Part shown: positions 43,225-52,114 of the stretch, piece by piece | Layout of the letters: every line of letters begins with the position of its first letter | Numbering within the stretch: position 1 is the stretch's first letter | Assembly: GCF_000178855.1 (NCBI RefSeq) | Contig: NZ_ADVG01000003.1 | Location: forward strand, 2,653,341 to 2,717,340 | Direction: 5' to 3' | From: Ktedonobacter racemifer DSM 44963 | GTDB lineage: Bacteria > Chloroflexota > Ktedonobacteria > Ktedonobacterales > Ktedonobacteraceae | DNA length: 64,000 nucleotides | The notes under the pieces: model-generated | Database searches by the model: none | What the model saw: the letters and a program-made list of their open reading frames with translations, nothing else | What the model was told of the DNA's origin: nothing | Position numbers and translations under genes: made by a program

Positions 43225-44118
43225 CTAGCGAGGAGGCGTCATGTAGCTGAAGTTATCCACCAGCAGGTAGTTACCACCGATAGTCTGGTTAGCACCATAT
43301 CCAACACAGTTATAGACTATCGCGGCATCAGTAGGTTGTAGAGGAGAGATGCTGAGCGTGTCTATGAGAGCATTATTTACTGAAAATGTGAGCGTCGTTG
43401 CGTCAATAGTCATGGCGATAGTAGCAGAGGTCAGGGCATTCGTGACGTTTTTGGCGAGTGGCGGCTGAATTATGCTCCCACCTCCTGCCAGCGAATAGAT
43501 GAACCATTGGCCAGTATTGCAGTACTCCACTGCATATCCACTGTCTGCGCTTTTCTCGGCGAGGCCTACACATTTCGTCTGATAGCCGGAATTGACACCT
43601 CCAAGTGTACCTGTAACGCTTATTTTGTTGTTTGAGACGAACGGTTTATTGTTTGGAAGTTGGAGGTAGAGATACCCATGTGTTCCACCCGTGTTGATTA
43701 TTAACTCTGTGCCTGCTTGTGTGGGACAGGTCACTCCATCCAGAGCTTGTGGTGTCCATTTGCCACCATTGGTATCACAGAGAGAGCCAGGCAACGATGC
43801 TGAGTATGTGTATGACAACGGGGCCGCTGGCGATGCCTGCTTTGTAACACTGGTGCCAGGTGTGGTAGCTGAGGTTGGCTGGGTAGATGTAACAGTAGGA
43901 GATGAAGAGGACGCCGATCCTGTATTTGAGGTGAGAGACTGTGAGTAATATGACGCGGCTATAAAAGCGATTGTGAAAAGAATACATACGATTATGGAGG
44001 GCCGTAGCTTTTTTCGCTGTTGTAAATCCAGGGTGGTCAAGGCCGCGAGCGCCTGAATCACCCCCGCCAGGAAAGAAACACCCGCTGCTAAAGCAAGGAT
44101 CAAACCTACTATATTCAT
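43225..44118 (-). CDS. Membrane-anchored extracytoplasmic protein, lectin-like
   Basis: 297 residues. Two N-terminal membrane helices (IVGLILALAAGVSFLAGVI, about 2-25; SIIVCILFTIAFIAASYY, about 41-60) are followed by a Ser/Thr linker (about 62-100) and a beta-rich outside domain with conserved cysteines (SLCDTNGGKW, VTCPTQAGTE, TKCVGLAE, EYCNTGQW, YNCVGYGA). It ends GNYLLVDNFSYM. The domain resembles concanavalin-like/LamG folds, with no exact family recognised. Probably a surface sensor or binding protein; single-gene unit. Confidence 0.6.
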   Translation of the reverse strand: MNIVGLILALAAGVSFLAGVIQALAALTTLDLQQRKKLRPSIIVCILFTIAFIAASYYSQSLTSNTGSASSSSPTVTSTQPTSATTPGTSVTKQASPAAPLSYTYSASLPGSLCDTNGGKWTPQALDGVTCPTQAGTELIINTGGTHGYLYLQLPNNKPFVSNNKISVTGTLGGVNSGYQTKCVGLAEKSADSGYAVEYCNTGQWFIYSLAGGGSIIQPPLAKNVTNALTSATIAMTIDATTLTFSVNNALIDTLSISPLQPTDAAIVYNCVGYGANQTIGGNYLLVDNFSYMTPPR

Positions 44119-44306
44119 GGAAAATACCTACCTCTGTTTTTATCTCATAAACGCCTAAAGTAACAGATTTTGCCGTGTTAAATATTATATTACCAACTCA
44201 GGCTTGAGTGGTTGAAATCTGATCACATGATCACCCAGGGCTGTTGCAAAGTCGGGAATAAAACGGGAAAAGAAGGAATAAAACAGAGCCTTTCGTGCAT
44301 TAGGAA

Positions 44307-45166
44307 GGTATTGTCAACTTGGCAATAGAGCTGAACAATATATTAAAATACCTTCATGAAAACAAAGAACCTCGTCCCCGATTACAAGGGTTTCCGTTTC
44401 CCGCCTGAAATCATCAGCCATGCGGTATGGTTGTATTTTCGTTTCTCGCTCAGTTATCGTGATGTTGAGGAACTTTTGGCGTAGCGAGGGATCGTGGTGA
44501 CGTATGAAACCGTGCGGCAATGGTGTTTGAAGTTTGGGCAGATCTACGCCAATGAACTGCGCCGTCGTCGCCCTCGCTGTGGGGACAAGTGGCATATGGA
44601 CGAAGTTTTCCTTACAATCAGAGGCAAGAAGCATTACCTGTGGCGAGCGGTCGATCAAGATGGCAATGTGCTCGATATCCTGGTCCAGAGCCGCCGCAAC
44701 AAGCAAGCAGCAAAAAGGTTTTTCCGCAAACTTCTCAAAGGGCTCCAATACGTTCCACGCGTGATCATCACCGATAAGTTGAAGAGCTATGCAGCGGCGA
44801 AACGCGAGATCCTACCTGGAGTGGAGCATCGGCAGCACAAAGGACTCAACAATCGAGCCGAAAATTCGCACCAACCGACGCGCCTGCGCGAGAAGAAAAT
44901 GAGGCGCTTCAAATCAGCCAAACAGACTCAACGTTTTCTCTCTGCCTTTGGTCCCATTTCAGGGCATTTTCAACCGCGACGTCACCGCTTGCGTGCCGGG
45001 GAATACCGTGCTCTTCTACAGAACCGCTTTCGGGTATGGAACGAGATAACCAGGGGAAAGCAAGCGGCATAATCACCATTCGCCCCTGTCATTTCTTGCT
45101 CTCCAGCTTTTTTCCGCCTTCTAACTCAGCAATACACATCGCTTCTATGAACAAGTTGACAATATC
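44307..45166 (+). mobile_element. IS6-type element (subgroup A), damaged copy
   Basis: 860 bp, left end ggtattgtcaactt, right end complement gatattgtcaactt (one mismatch). Flanks differ. It has removed the 5' half of a dehydrogenase gene on its right. Confidence 0.87.
44356..45072 (+). pseudogene. IS6-family transposase with an in-frame TAG
   Basis: Begins MKTKNLVPDYKGFRFPPEII and matches the intact copy at 2143-2859 throughout. At 44482-44484 a TAG replaces the Gln of ELLAQRG. The rest (from RGIVVTYETVRQWCLKFGQI) is intact, with WHMDEVFLTI, IITDKLKSY and NRAENSHQ. One substitution separates it from a working gene. Confidence 0.88.
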
Positions 45167-45770
45167 AGCTGCGGCCCTACCCACTGCTGGCGTCACTGCC
45201 TGGAATGCGCTGACAGGTGCCCGACCGCTCCAAGCTGGCGAAACCATGCTGATCTTGGGGTCGGGGAGTGTTTCCCTCCTCGCGCTTCAGTTTGCCAAGC
45301 ACCTCGGTGCGCGCGTTCTTGCAACCACGTCGAGCGAGGAAAAAGCCCAACGGCTTCACGTTCTCGGAGCAGACAAGGTAGTTCATTACCACACGACGCC
45401 CAACTGGCATGAAACGGTGCGTGAACTGACGAGTGGACGAGGTGTCGATCTCGTCGTTGAGTCCACCAACCCTGGCACGCTTGAGCAGTCGATCAAGGCG
45501 ACCGCAGTGTCGGGACAGGTTGTCCTGGTTGGATGGCTTCCCAGTGACGTATCAACCATTGATATCGGAACCTTTTTCTTCGGTCTTGTCACGCTGTGGC
45601 CCATCTTCGGCGGGAGTCGCGCCCAATTGAGCGCCATGAACCGCACCATCGCCCAGGGTCGGCTTAGGCCAGTCATTGACCGCGTGTTTCCTTTTGAGGA
45701 CGCAAAAGCAGCCTACCGTTACTACGAAGAAGCTCAGCCTTTCGGAAAAGTGATCATCAGTCACCAGTGA
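45167..45770 (+). pseudogene. C-terminal half of a medium-chain dehydrogenase/quinone reductase
   Basis: The authentic sequence starts at the IS border with AAALPTAGVTAWNAL and contains the NAD(P) motif MLILGSGSVSLLALQFAKHL, then TTSSEEKAQRLHVLGADKVV and RPVIDRVFPFEDAKAAYRYY. About 120 N-terminal residues (GroES-like domain) are gone. The apparent ATG at 45036 lies in the IS. A fusion transcript is possible, but the protein would lack its substrate domain. Confidence 0.82.
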
Positions 45771-45919
45771 GCACCGATTCGTTGGAAGCGGAAGCGAGCC
45801 GGTTTTATCGGGACCGGCTCGCTTCTTGTATGGTGATGCTTTCGTCCTTTTTTGTCACCTGTATTGTTTTAGGGAGTTCTCATATGAGCCAGAAAATGAG
45901 AACGCAAGGAGAATCTTGT

Positions 45920-46507
45920 ATGCCTCTTCCTTTTTCTTCCGTGAATGTATCTTCCTCTCCTGAAGAAGCGTGGACAAGAGCTTTCAAAGAACTCAGTTCG
46001 CAGATCAGGCATTATTTTGCACGACGAGAGACCCATCAGCGGGCACTGACCTATGTGCAGGGATTGATGAGTTCCGCAGAAAGAAAAAATGGATGGCAAG
46101 TGGCCGAGGAGGTAGGAGAAGTTACCCCCTATGCGATCCAGCCCCTCTTAGACCGAGCCAAGTGGGATTGTGATGGGGTGCGAGATGCATTGCGCACATA
46201 CATTTGGGAGACACTTGCAGATCCCAATGCAGTGCTGGTGATTGATGAGACAGGCTTTCTCAAAAGGGGTGACAAATCGGTAGGAGTGCAACGGCAGTAC
46301 AGTGGCACGGCGGGACGGATCGAGAACTGCCAGATAGGCGTCTTTCTAGATGATAAGTGGAATTTAAAAAATTGCCACTTATCAGCAAATATGTGGAATT
46401 GACCCTCGATTCCTCTGCCGTTTTTCAAGACAACGAGGGTCAATTCCACATATTTGCCTATGCGAGTTTACGTGGGCACACTCTATTGGATCGAGAACTC
46501 TACCTTC
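45920..46507 (+). pseudogene. IS701-family transposase, interrupted and truncated
   Basis: ATG 45920 after caaggagaatc. TYVQGLMSSAERKNGWQVAE and VLVIDETGFLKRGDKSVGV (first Asp) are intact up to CQIGVFL. A 107-bp double-hairpin insertion (46349-46455) then shifts the frame. The gene resumes with AYASLRGHTLLDRELYL and is cut at about 46507 by an IS3-type end. The last two thirds are missing. Confidence 0.8.
46349..46455. repeat. 107-bp double-hairpin insertion
   Basis: Two consecutive hairpins: gataagtgg... / ...ccacttatc (46352-46383) and a perfect 22-bp stem (46387-46408 with 46434-46455; arms begin aaatatgtggaattgaccct) with a 25-nt loop. Exact boundaries follow from the interrupted transposase codons (FL/AYASLRGH). 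No coding capacity. Confidence 0.85.
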
Positions 46508-46788
46508 TGAGATTGCCCCGATTTGAAAGAGTCCCTAAAGCGGAGATATACTCGAAGCAGATCAGAAAGGGGCTTATCAATGAGAAAGAGCCAAAAGGTC
46601 TACACAAAAGAATTCAAAGGGGAAGCCGTGCGGCTGGCGCAAACATCAGGCAAGCCGATTGCACAAATAGCGCGCGAGCTGGGTATCTCCGACAGCGCGA
46701 TTCATGGGTGGCGCAAGGAATTAGCAGAACGTGGGAAAGAAGCATTTCCAGGCAAAGGGCATCAAACCACGCTTGAGGAAGAAAATCG
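46508..46788 (+). pseudogene. IS3-family element left end with truncated orfA
   Basis: Starts at an IS3-like end (tgagattgccccg). From ATG 46580, MRKSQKVYTKEFKGEAVRLA, then PIAQIARELGISDSAIHGWR is the transposase_8 HTH, followed by the leucine-zipper region (HQTTLEEENR), where an IS6 end cuts in. The orfB integrase is absent. Confidence 0.8.
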
Positions 46789-46869
46789 GGTTGTGTTGCA
46801 AGAAGTAAGCTGACCTGCTACAGTTGGGAGGAAAGAGCACAAGAGGAATCATCATGACCGAGCAGGAAC
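46789..46869 (+). mobile_element. Left-end fragment of an IS6-type element (subgroup B)
   Basis: ggttgtgttgcaagaagtaa followed by a leader and ATGACCGAGCAGGAAC, aligned with the left end and start codon region at 16382-16462. The element is cut after six codons by MITE copy C. Confidence 0.7.
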
Positions 46870-47030
46870 GGTAGTGTTGCAAAAAATTTAAAGCTCAGCA
46901 ATTTGAAGCACACTCGAACATCTCTCGTCAGGAAAAGATGCAGAACATGCACCTTTTCTCTGTGGCAATGCTTCTTGTGCCGTCATTACCCGCTCCATTT
47001 TCTCAGCTCAAATTTTTTTGCAACACTACC
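46870..47030. mobile_element. MITE family 1, copy C (161 bp)
   Basis: Inverted ends ggtagtgttgca. It sits inside the IS6 left-end fragment and abuts a family-2 MITE end. The middle (ccttttctctgtggcaatg) matches copy B. Confidence 0.82.
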
Positions 47031-47076
47031 GTTTCTCGTACATAAGCTCTACAATTTTGTTTAAGTTAGCAATACC
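47031..47076. mobile_element. End fragment of MITE family 2
   Basis: 46 bp nearly identical (44 of 46) to the inverted left end of the 162-bp element at 48886-49047. It terminates in taagttagcaatacc, in which GA of the repeat has become AG. Confidence 0.7.
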
Positions 47077-47270
47077 CGAGAACGGGTGCTCTGTCTGAAA
47101 GGCTGAACGAATTCAAGAAAGGAATCACTGCACATGATTGAAGCGTTTTTCCCTCCCCAGGAGATCCCGAGACGCGGCGGGCCGAGCAAGACGAACACCT
47201 CCTCTCCCGCCAACGCCAGCTCCAAGATGAGGCACAGCAGGTCCTGGAGGACCTGAACCTGCTTGAAGTC

Positions 47271-47777
47271 TTGGGCACGGTAGGAATGGTCAGACAAACG
47301 GGCAGTTTTGCCACAGGACTGATGGTCTGGCGCGATATTGATCTGCAAGTGTCGAGCCCAGGGTTGCGGATTGCACAAGCCTTTACCCTTCTCCATCCAC
47401 TGTTAACCCATCCACGCGTCAAGCAGGCACAGTATTTCCATCAGAGCAATCACTTCACACTGAGTGGATTAGATGAACGGTATTTCTTTATGGTGTTCTA
47501 TGAGCCAGAGGAACGTCCAGAATGGAAATTGGATATTTCTTTCTGGCTGGGAGAAGGAATCCACCCTGAACCGGTTCATGAGACCATCGTGCAACAACTC
47601 ACGCCCGAAGCTCGCCTGACGATCCTGAGAATTAAGGATGCCTGGTATCAGCTGCCGGCCTATCGGAGAGAAGTCTCTAGTACCGATATCTATGATGCGG
47701 TCTTACAGCATGGCGTCCGGACTCTGGCGGAATTCGATGATTACCTGCGAGCGCGAGGAAACCCCCCACGTCCGTAG
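47271..47777 (+). CDS. Nucleotidyltransferase-like protein, 5' part frameshifted
   Basis: The core shows VRQTGSFATGLMVWRDIDLQ, the G-S...D-x-D pattern of the polymerase-beta-like nucleotidyltransferase fold, followed by FMVFYEPEERPEWKLDISFW. TTG 47271 is the first in-frame start. Natural-looking residues (ETRRAEQDEHLLSRQRQLQD) extend in this frame up to 47163, while ATG 47134 lies in another frame. A 1-nt shift in the T5/C4 runs near 47145-47158 is therefore likely. Substrate unknown; it could modify RNA or small molecules. Confidence 0.65.
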   Translation: MGTVGMVRQTGSFATGLMVWRDIDLQVSSPGLRIAQAFTLLHPLLTHPRVKQAQYFHQSNHFTLSGLDERYFFMVFYEPEERPEWKLDISFWLGEGIHPEPVHETIVQQLTPEARLTILRIKDAWYQLPAYRREVSSTDIYDAVLQHGVRTLAEFDDYLRARGNPPRP

Positions 47778-47838
47778 CATCTTTCTGTCTTTTCAATGGA
47801 GAGCGTTTGAGTGATCCTCAACAAAGGAGTAGACAACA

Positions 47839-48618
47839 ATGAGTATCTCTGGTTGGGACCAAATGGCTGAATGGTGGGATAACCATCTTGGTGAAGAGGG
47901 GGATCTCTGGCATCGGGCGTTGATTGACCCCCCGTTGCTTCGCCTCGCGGGCGAGGTCAGCGGAAAGTGCGTGTTGGATCTGGCATGTGGGAACGGCTAC
48001 CTGAGCCGCCGCTTCGCCCGTCAAGGCGCCATGGTCATCGGAGTGGATGCGAGTGCTCCGCTTATTGAACGAGCCCGGAGCAGAGAGGCGCGAGATCCCC
48101 TCGGCATTACCTATCACGTGGCAGATGCAGCCCATCTCTCCATGCTCGAAGATGGGGTGTTTGATCTGGTCATTTGTAATATGGCGCTGATGGATATCGA
48201 GCAGGCAGATCTCGCCATGCGGGAGGTCGCGCGGGTGCTCAAGCAAGCAGGCCGGTGGGTGTTTAGTTTGCCTCATCCCTGTTTTGATAAAGTAGGCACC
48301 TCTGGGTGGGACATCGAGCAGATCTCTCCCACCACCACCATCTGGCGCAAAATGAGCCACTATCGCGAGATGACGGTTGCCGAGGTGCCCTGGCTGCGGG
48401 TATCGGGTCAGGATGTTCACACCCGCGCGTATCATCGCCCGCTGTCCTGGTATATTCGCACGTTACACGCTTGTGGGCTGGCGGTGAGCGCGTTTGAAGA
48501 ACCAGAACCCACCGAGGAGTTCCTGGCTGCCAGCCCACAGGGACCCTGGATCGCCGAGATCCCTGTCCATTGTGTGATCGAAGCTTGCAAAGTCACGAAG
48601 GAGGCGACTCCAGACTAG
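47839..48618 (+). CDS. Class I SAM-dependent methyltransferase
   Basis: 259 residues behind aaaggagtagac. VLDLACGNGYLSRRFARQGA is motif I, MVIGVDASAPLIERAR motif II, FDLVICNMALMDIEQ motif IV, and the post-core region (GRWVFSLPHPCFDKV) fits Methyltransf_11/25 types acting on small molecules. No DNA or RNA methylase motif. It follows the nucleotidyltransferase-like gene by 61 bp on the same strand. Confidence 0.88.
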   Translation: MSISGWDQMAEWWDNHLGEEGDLWHRALIDPPLLRLAGEVSGKCVLDLACGNGYLSRRFARQGAMVIGVDASAPLIERARSREARDPLGITYHVADAAHLSMLEDGVFDLVICNMALMDIEQADLAMREVARVLKQAGRWVFSLPHPCFDKVGTSGWDIEQISPTTTIWRKMSHYREMTVAEVPWLRVSGQDVHTRAYHRPLSWYIRTLHACGLAVSAFEEPEPTEEFLAASPQGPWIAEIPVHCVIEACKVTKEATPD

Positions 48619-48885
48619 CCACAACTTGCGTGGATGTGTTGAGCCTCAGCCGTGTGCTTGCACAAACACATCCACCTGTTCGTGGATCTCTTCTTTGGGT
48701 GAGAACCGCTGAAGGTCACACAAGCCCATCTGCATGAAACGGCGAGTTTAGGAGATCTGTTGCGTGAGAGAGTCGAGCAGTTCACAGCCAAAGTAATCAC
48801 ATACTCGCTGTTTGAGTTCGACTTCCGTCAAAAGCCGAGCAGGCTCGACAATGGCGCGCTTGCCGTGGACCCACTTCGGCTCTAT
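48619..48885 (-). other. Coding-like remnant on the minus strand
   Basis: Two open stretches in different frames (KRAIVEPARLLTEVELKQRV, then MGLCDLQRFSPKEEIHEQVD) look like one decayed gene cut by the MITE at 48886. Family not recognised. Confidence 0.35.
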
Positions 48886-49047
48886 GGTATTGTCAACTTA
48901 AACAAAATTGTAGAGCTTATGTACGAGAAACAGGCCTCAAAGTGGGGATTGCACCCATGTTCTGACGGTGTTTTCTGGAACATCTTGGCGAAAATAGCAT
49001 CGATGTGGGGAAAGCTCATCAACAAAAATATTTAAGTTGACAATACC
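48886..49047. mobile_element. MITE family 2 (162 bp), IS6-type ends
   Basis: Perfect 15-bp inverted ends ggtattgtcaactta identical to those of the IS6-type element at 2048-2908, with no coding capacity. It truncates a subgroup-C transposase on its right. Flanks ggctctat and tccatcca differ. Confidence 0.85.
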
Positions 49048-49371
49048 TCCATCCACGCTCCAAAAACATTTCGGCCATATCACGAAGGCTCAGTTTGTAG
49101 CGTAACCGCCACAGAACGACGAGGAGAACGATATCTGTAGGATATTCGAGATAATTGAAGGGAGTGCTGGTGCGTTCATTAAAAAGATGTTTGCAAGCCA
49201 AACAGCGGAATATCCGATATCCAAGGATGGTTTTTTGACGCTGCTCTTTTGTGGAAGGGGATAGACAGTGTGGGCAATTCATAGATCACTCCTCATCATA
49301 TATTGGCTTTTCACAAGCATACCCCGTAAGTGGTCTCCATGCCAAATTATCTTCCGAGTTCTGACAGAACC
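49048..49371 (-). pseudogene. N-terminal fragment of a subgroup-C IS6-like element
   Basis: Minus-strand MNCPHCLSPSTKEQRQKTIL (from 49282) to FEYP-type core and DMAEMFLERG, then cut at 49047 by the family-2 MITE. The element's outer end (ggttctgtcagaactc inverted) is at 49371. The catalytic domain is entirely missing. Confidence 0.8.
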
Positions 49372-49599
49372 ATCAAGGAGACAACCTGTACGTTGCTCGC
49401 TTCATGCTCCTTGCCCAACATGTCAGCAAAAAACGCAAGGCACTCGTACGTTTGCCCTCCAAGTTGGTTCCATCCCATTTCCATCGTGTGACCATGACTA
49501 TAGACTCATAGAGAAAGTATAATAAAAAGGAAAAAGGGGGGGCGTGAATGAGGGTCTCGCGAGGCCATTCGTCTGCAATACCACCAGCAGAGGAGCACT

Positions 49600-51507
49600 A
49601 TGAAGAACGAACAAAACAGCCTCTTTGGGCACAAGCATAAGCCCGAGGAACATACCAACACTCAGCCAGAAACACGGACTTCACCAGAGGCCGCCTCGCC
49701 TCCTGGGAAGTGCTCTCCGAAGTCCACTAGTCATCCTTTCATCGAAGATACATCCTCCAAATGGAAGGTCGACGATATGATTATGAGACGGTACGAAGTG
49801 AAAGGGGTGCTCGGTGAAGGCGGAATGGGTACTGTTTATAAGGTCTATCGTCATGACTGGAATACGAACTTGGCGGTTAAGAGTCCTAAGCCAGAAATTT
49901 TCACCAGGCCAGATAGTAAGGAGAACTTCCTCCGTGAAGCGGAAACCTGGGTTCTTTTAGGAAACCATCCCCACATCGTCAGTTGCTATTACGTCCATGA
50001 ATTGAGAGGTATCCCATGTATCTTTGCTGAATATGTGTCAGGAGGCAGCCTCGCCGACTGGATTGGCAGTCGTCGCCTCTATGAAGGAGGATACCAGCAC
50101 GTCCTGAAGCGTTCGCTCGACATTGCCATGCAGTTTGCCTGGGGACTACACGCTGCCCATGAGCAGGGACTCATACATCAGGATATCAAACCTGCCAATG
50201 TGATGCTGACTGAACAGGGGATCGCCAAAGTGACTGATTTTGGACTGGCCAAAGCGAGGGTCATGGCAGGCGAGCAGGAGGAACTGGAGAGTAACGGGTA
50301 CCAGAGTATCCTGGTGAGTTCTCGTGGGATGACCCCGGCATATTGCTCACCCGAACAGGCAGCAGGACGTCCCTTGAGCCGCAAGACCGATATCTGGAGT
50401 TGGGGTGTCTCCGTGCTCGAAATGTTTGTGGGAGGGGTGACATGGCTCAGTGGTATCCTGGCACCTGAGGTGCTGGCAAGCCACAAACCCCAAAACACAG
50501 CGATTCCGCCGATGCCCGCAGAACTGGTGAAACTGCTCATGCGCTGCTTTGAGTTACAGCCAGAAGATCGTCCTGCCACAATGTGGGAGGTAGCGATAGA
50601 ATTGCAAGCGATCTATAGCCGCCTGACAGAGTATCCATATCCACGTGAAGTGCCCCAACCACCCGCCCCGACTGTAGAAACGCTCGTTCTCCGGGCATTC
50701 TCGCTCCGCGAGCTCGGAAAACTGGAGGAGGCGTTGGCCGTCTATGAGCAAGCCGCCAACCTTGATCCAACAGAGGCTCGTGCTCTGCGAGGTAAAGGCG
50801 ATGTGCTCCTCCAGTTAGGGAGACTGGAGGAGGCGTTGGCCGTCTATGAGCAAGCCGCCAACCTTGATCCGATAGGATCCCTCTGCGGTAAAGGCGATGT
50901 GCTCCTCCAGTTAGGGAGACTGGAGGAGGCTTTGGCCGTCTATGAGCAAGCCATCGACCTTGATCCGACAGATGTCTCTACCTACTGGAGTAAAGGTGAT
51001 GTACTCGACAATCTCGGGAGAAGAGAGGAGGCTCTGGCCGTCTACGAGCGAGCCACCAACCTTGATCCGACAGATGTTCATACTCACTGGCTCAGAGGCG
51101 ATATGCTTCGCAAGCTCGGACGACTGGAGGAAGCCCTGGCTGCCTTTGAGAAGGCTGTCAACCTTGAACCAACACATTTCTATGCTCTCCTAGGTAAAGG
51201 TCGTGTACTCGACAATCTCGGGAGACTGGAGGAGGCTCTAGTGGTCTTTGAGAAGGCTATCAATCTTGAACCAATTCATATCCTTACTCGTCTGGAAAAA
51301 GGTCGTGTACTCGACAATCTCGGGAGACTGGAGGAGGCTTTGGCCGTCTATGAGCAGATCATCAACCTTGACCCAACGGATGCCAGTGCCTACACGTTCA
51401 AAAGTAGCGCGCTCCTCAAGCTCGGGAGACGAGAGGAGGCCCTGGCCGTCTATGAGCAGATTAAAGAGAAAAGCCCCGGACCTCCACGAGACTCAGGACT
51501 TTTTTGA
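49600..51507 (+). CDS. Ser/Thr protein kinase with C-terminal TPR repeats
   Basis: 635 residues. The kinase domain (about 63-345) has GEGGMGTVYKV (P-loop), LAVKSPK (Lys), GLIHQDIKPANVML (HxD catalytic loop, HQD instead of HRD), VTDFGLAKA (DFG) and TPAYCSPEQA (APE-like). Residues about 362-630 form eight TPR-type repeats of mostly 34 residues (LGRLEEALAVYEQ...LDP); the third is two residues shorter. No membrane helix, so it is a cytoplasmic kinase that recruits partners via TPRs. The repeats are very alike at DNA level, which makes copy number unstable. Confidence 0.92.
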   Translation: MKNEQNSLFGHKHKPEEHTNTQPETRTSPEAASPPGKCSPKSTSHPFIEDTSSKWKVDDMIMRRYEVKGVLGEGGMGTVYKVYRHDWNTNLAVKSPKPEIFTRPDSKENFLREAETWVLLGNHPHIVSCYYVHELRGIPCIFAEYVSGGSLADWIGSRRLYEGGYQHVLKRSLDIAMQFAWGLHAAHEQGLIHQDIKPANVMLTEQGIAKVTDFGLAKARVMAGEQEELESNGYQSILVSSRGMTPAYCSPEQAAGRPLSRKTDIWSWGVSVLEMFVGGVTWLSGILAPEVLASHKPQNTAIPPMPAELVKLLMRCFELQPEDRPATMWEVAIELQAIYSRLTEYPYPREVPQPPAPTVETLVLRAFSLRELGKLEEALAVYEQAANLDPTEARALRGKGDVLLQLGRLEEALAVYEQAANLDPIGSLCGKGDVLLQLGRLEEALAVYEQAIDLDPTDVSTYWSKGDVLDNLGRREEALAVYERATNLDPTDVHTHWLRGDMLRKLGRLEEALAAFEKAVNLEPTHFYALLGKGRVLDNLGRLEEALVVFEKAINLEPIHILTRLEKGRVLDNLGRLEEALAVYEQIINLDPTDASAYTFKSSALLKLGRREEALAVYEQIKEKSPGPPRDSGLF

Positions 51508-51634
51508 TCATCCTTCAAACGGATTTGGTATTATACGTCTCCCAAAAGTAGGTCAAGTTGATTGCGGTGGGCAGCGAAGCCTCTGCGGGAAATTAATCCC
51601 GGTTATCGTTTATATCCCACATTCCGAAGGGTAA

Positions 51635-52114
51635 TTGACAGAAAAACGGAAATTGGATAAAGTAATCACAGCACGCGCAAGGAACAGAAGCATGATGCAA
51701 CAACAGGCTGAAGATTACCACAACGAACGTCTGGATCATCTGGGCATTGTCGCAGGAGTGTGCCAAGAAATAAGACTAGCATCCTGGTTGGATGCGTTGG
51801 CCCCCACCCAACAGCGTGTGATCAGTTATGGGACAGCGACGGTCGCCATGATTCTCAATGGGTTGGGCTTTTCCAACCAACCGGCAGCTCTACCTGGTCC
51901 CTCAATTCTTTGAGAACAAACCGGTCGCTCATCTCTTGAGAGCAGGGATCAGCGCTGATATGCTTAATGACGACTGCTTGGGCAGGACCCTCGATTGGCT
52001 CTACGAGCAGGACGTGACCACCGTCTTCGCTGGCATTGCGCATCAAGCTCGTCACCGTTTTGGGGTGAAAGCCCAGCACCTGCATGTGGATACGACCTCC
52101 TTTTCGGTCAATGG
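51635..52114 (+). pseudogene. IS1634-type transposase fragment, frameshifted
   Basis: RLDHLGIVAGVCQEIRLASW and MILNGLGFSN are joined by a 1-nt shift (near 51870) to RQLYLVPQFFENKPVAHLLR, then LNDDCLGRTLDWLYEQDV and HLHVDTTSFSVNG (first Asp). These are the DUF4277/IS1634 features. The gene is cut at 52114 by a subgroup-C element; the rest is not present on the other side. Confidence 0.78.

Noticed and set aside
50660..51490. Tandem DNA repeat as a satellite or CRISPR array
   Set aside because: Period and translation show TPR coding repeats.
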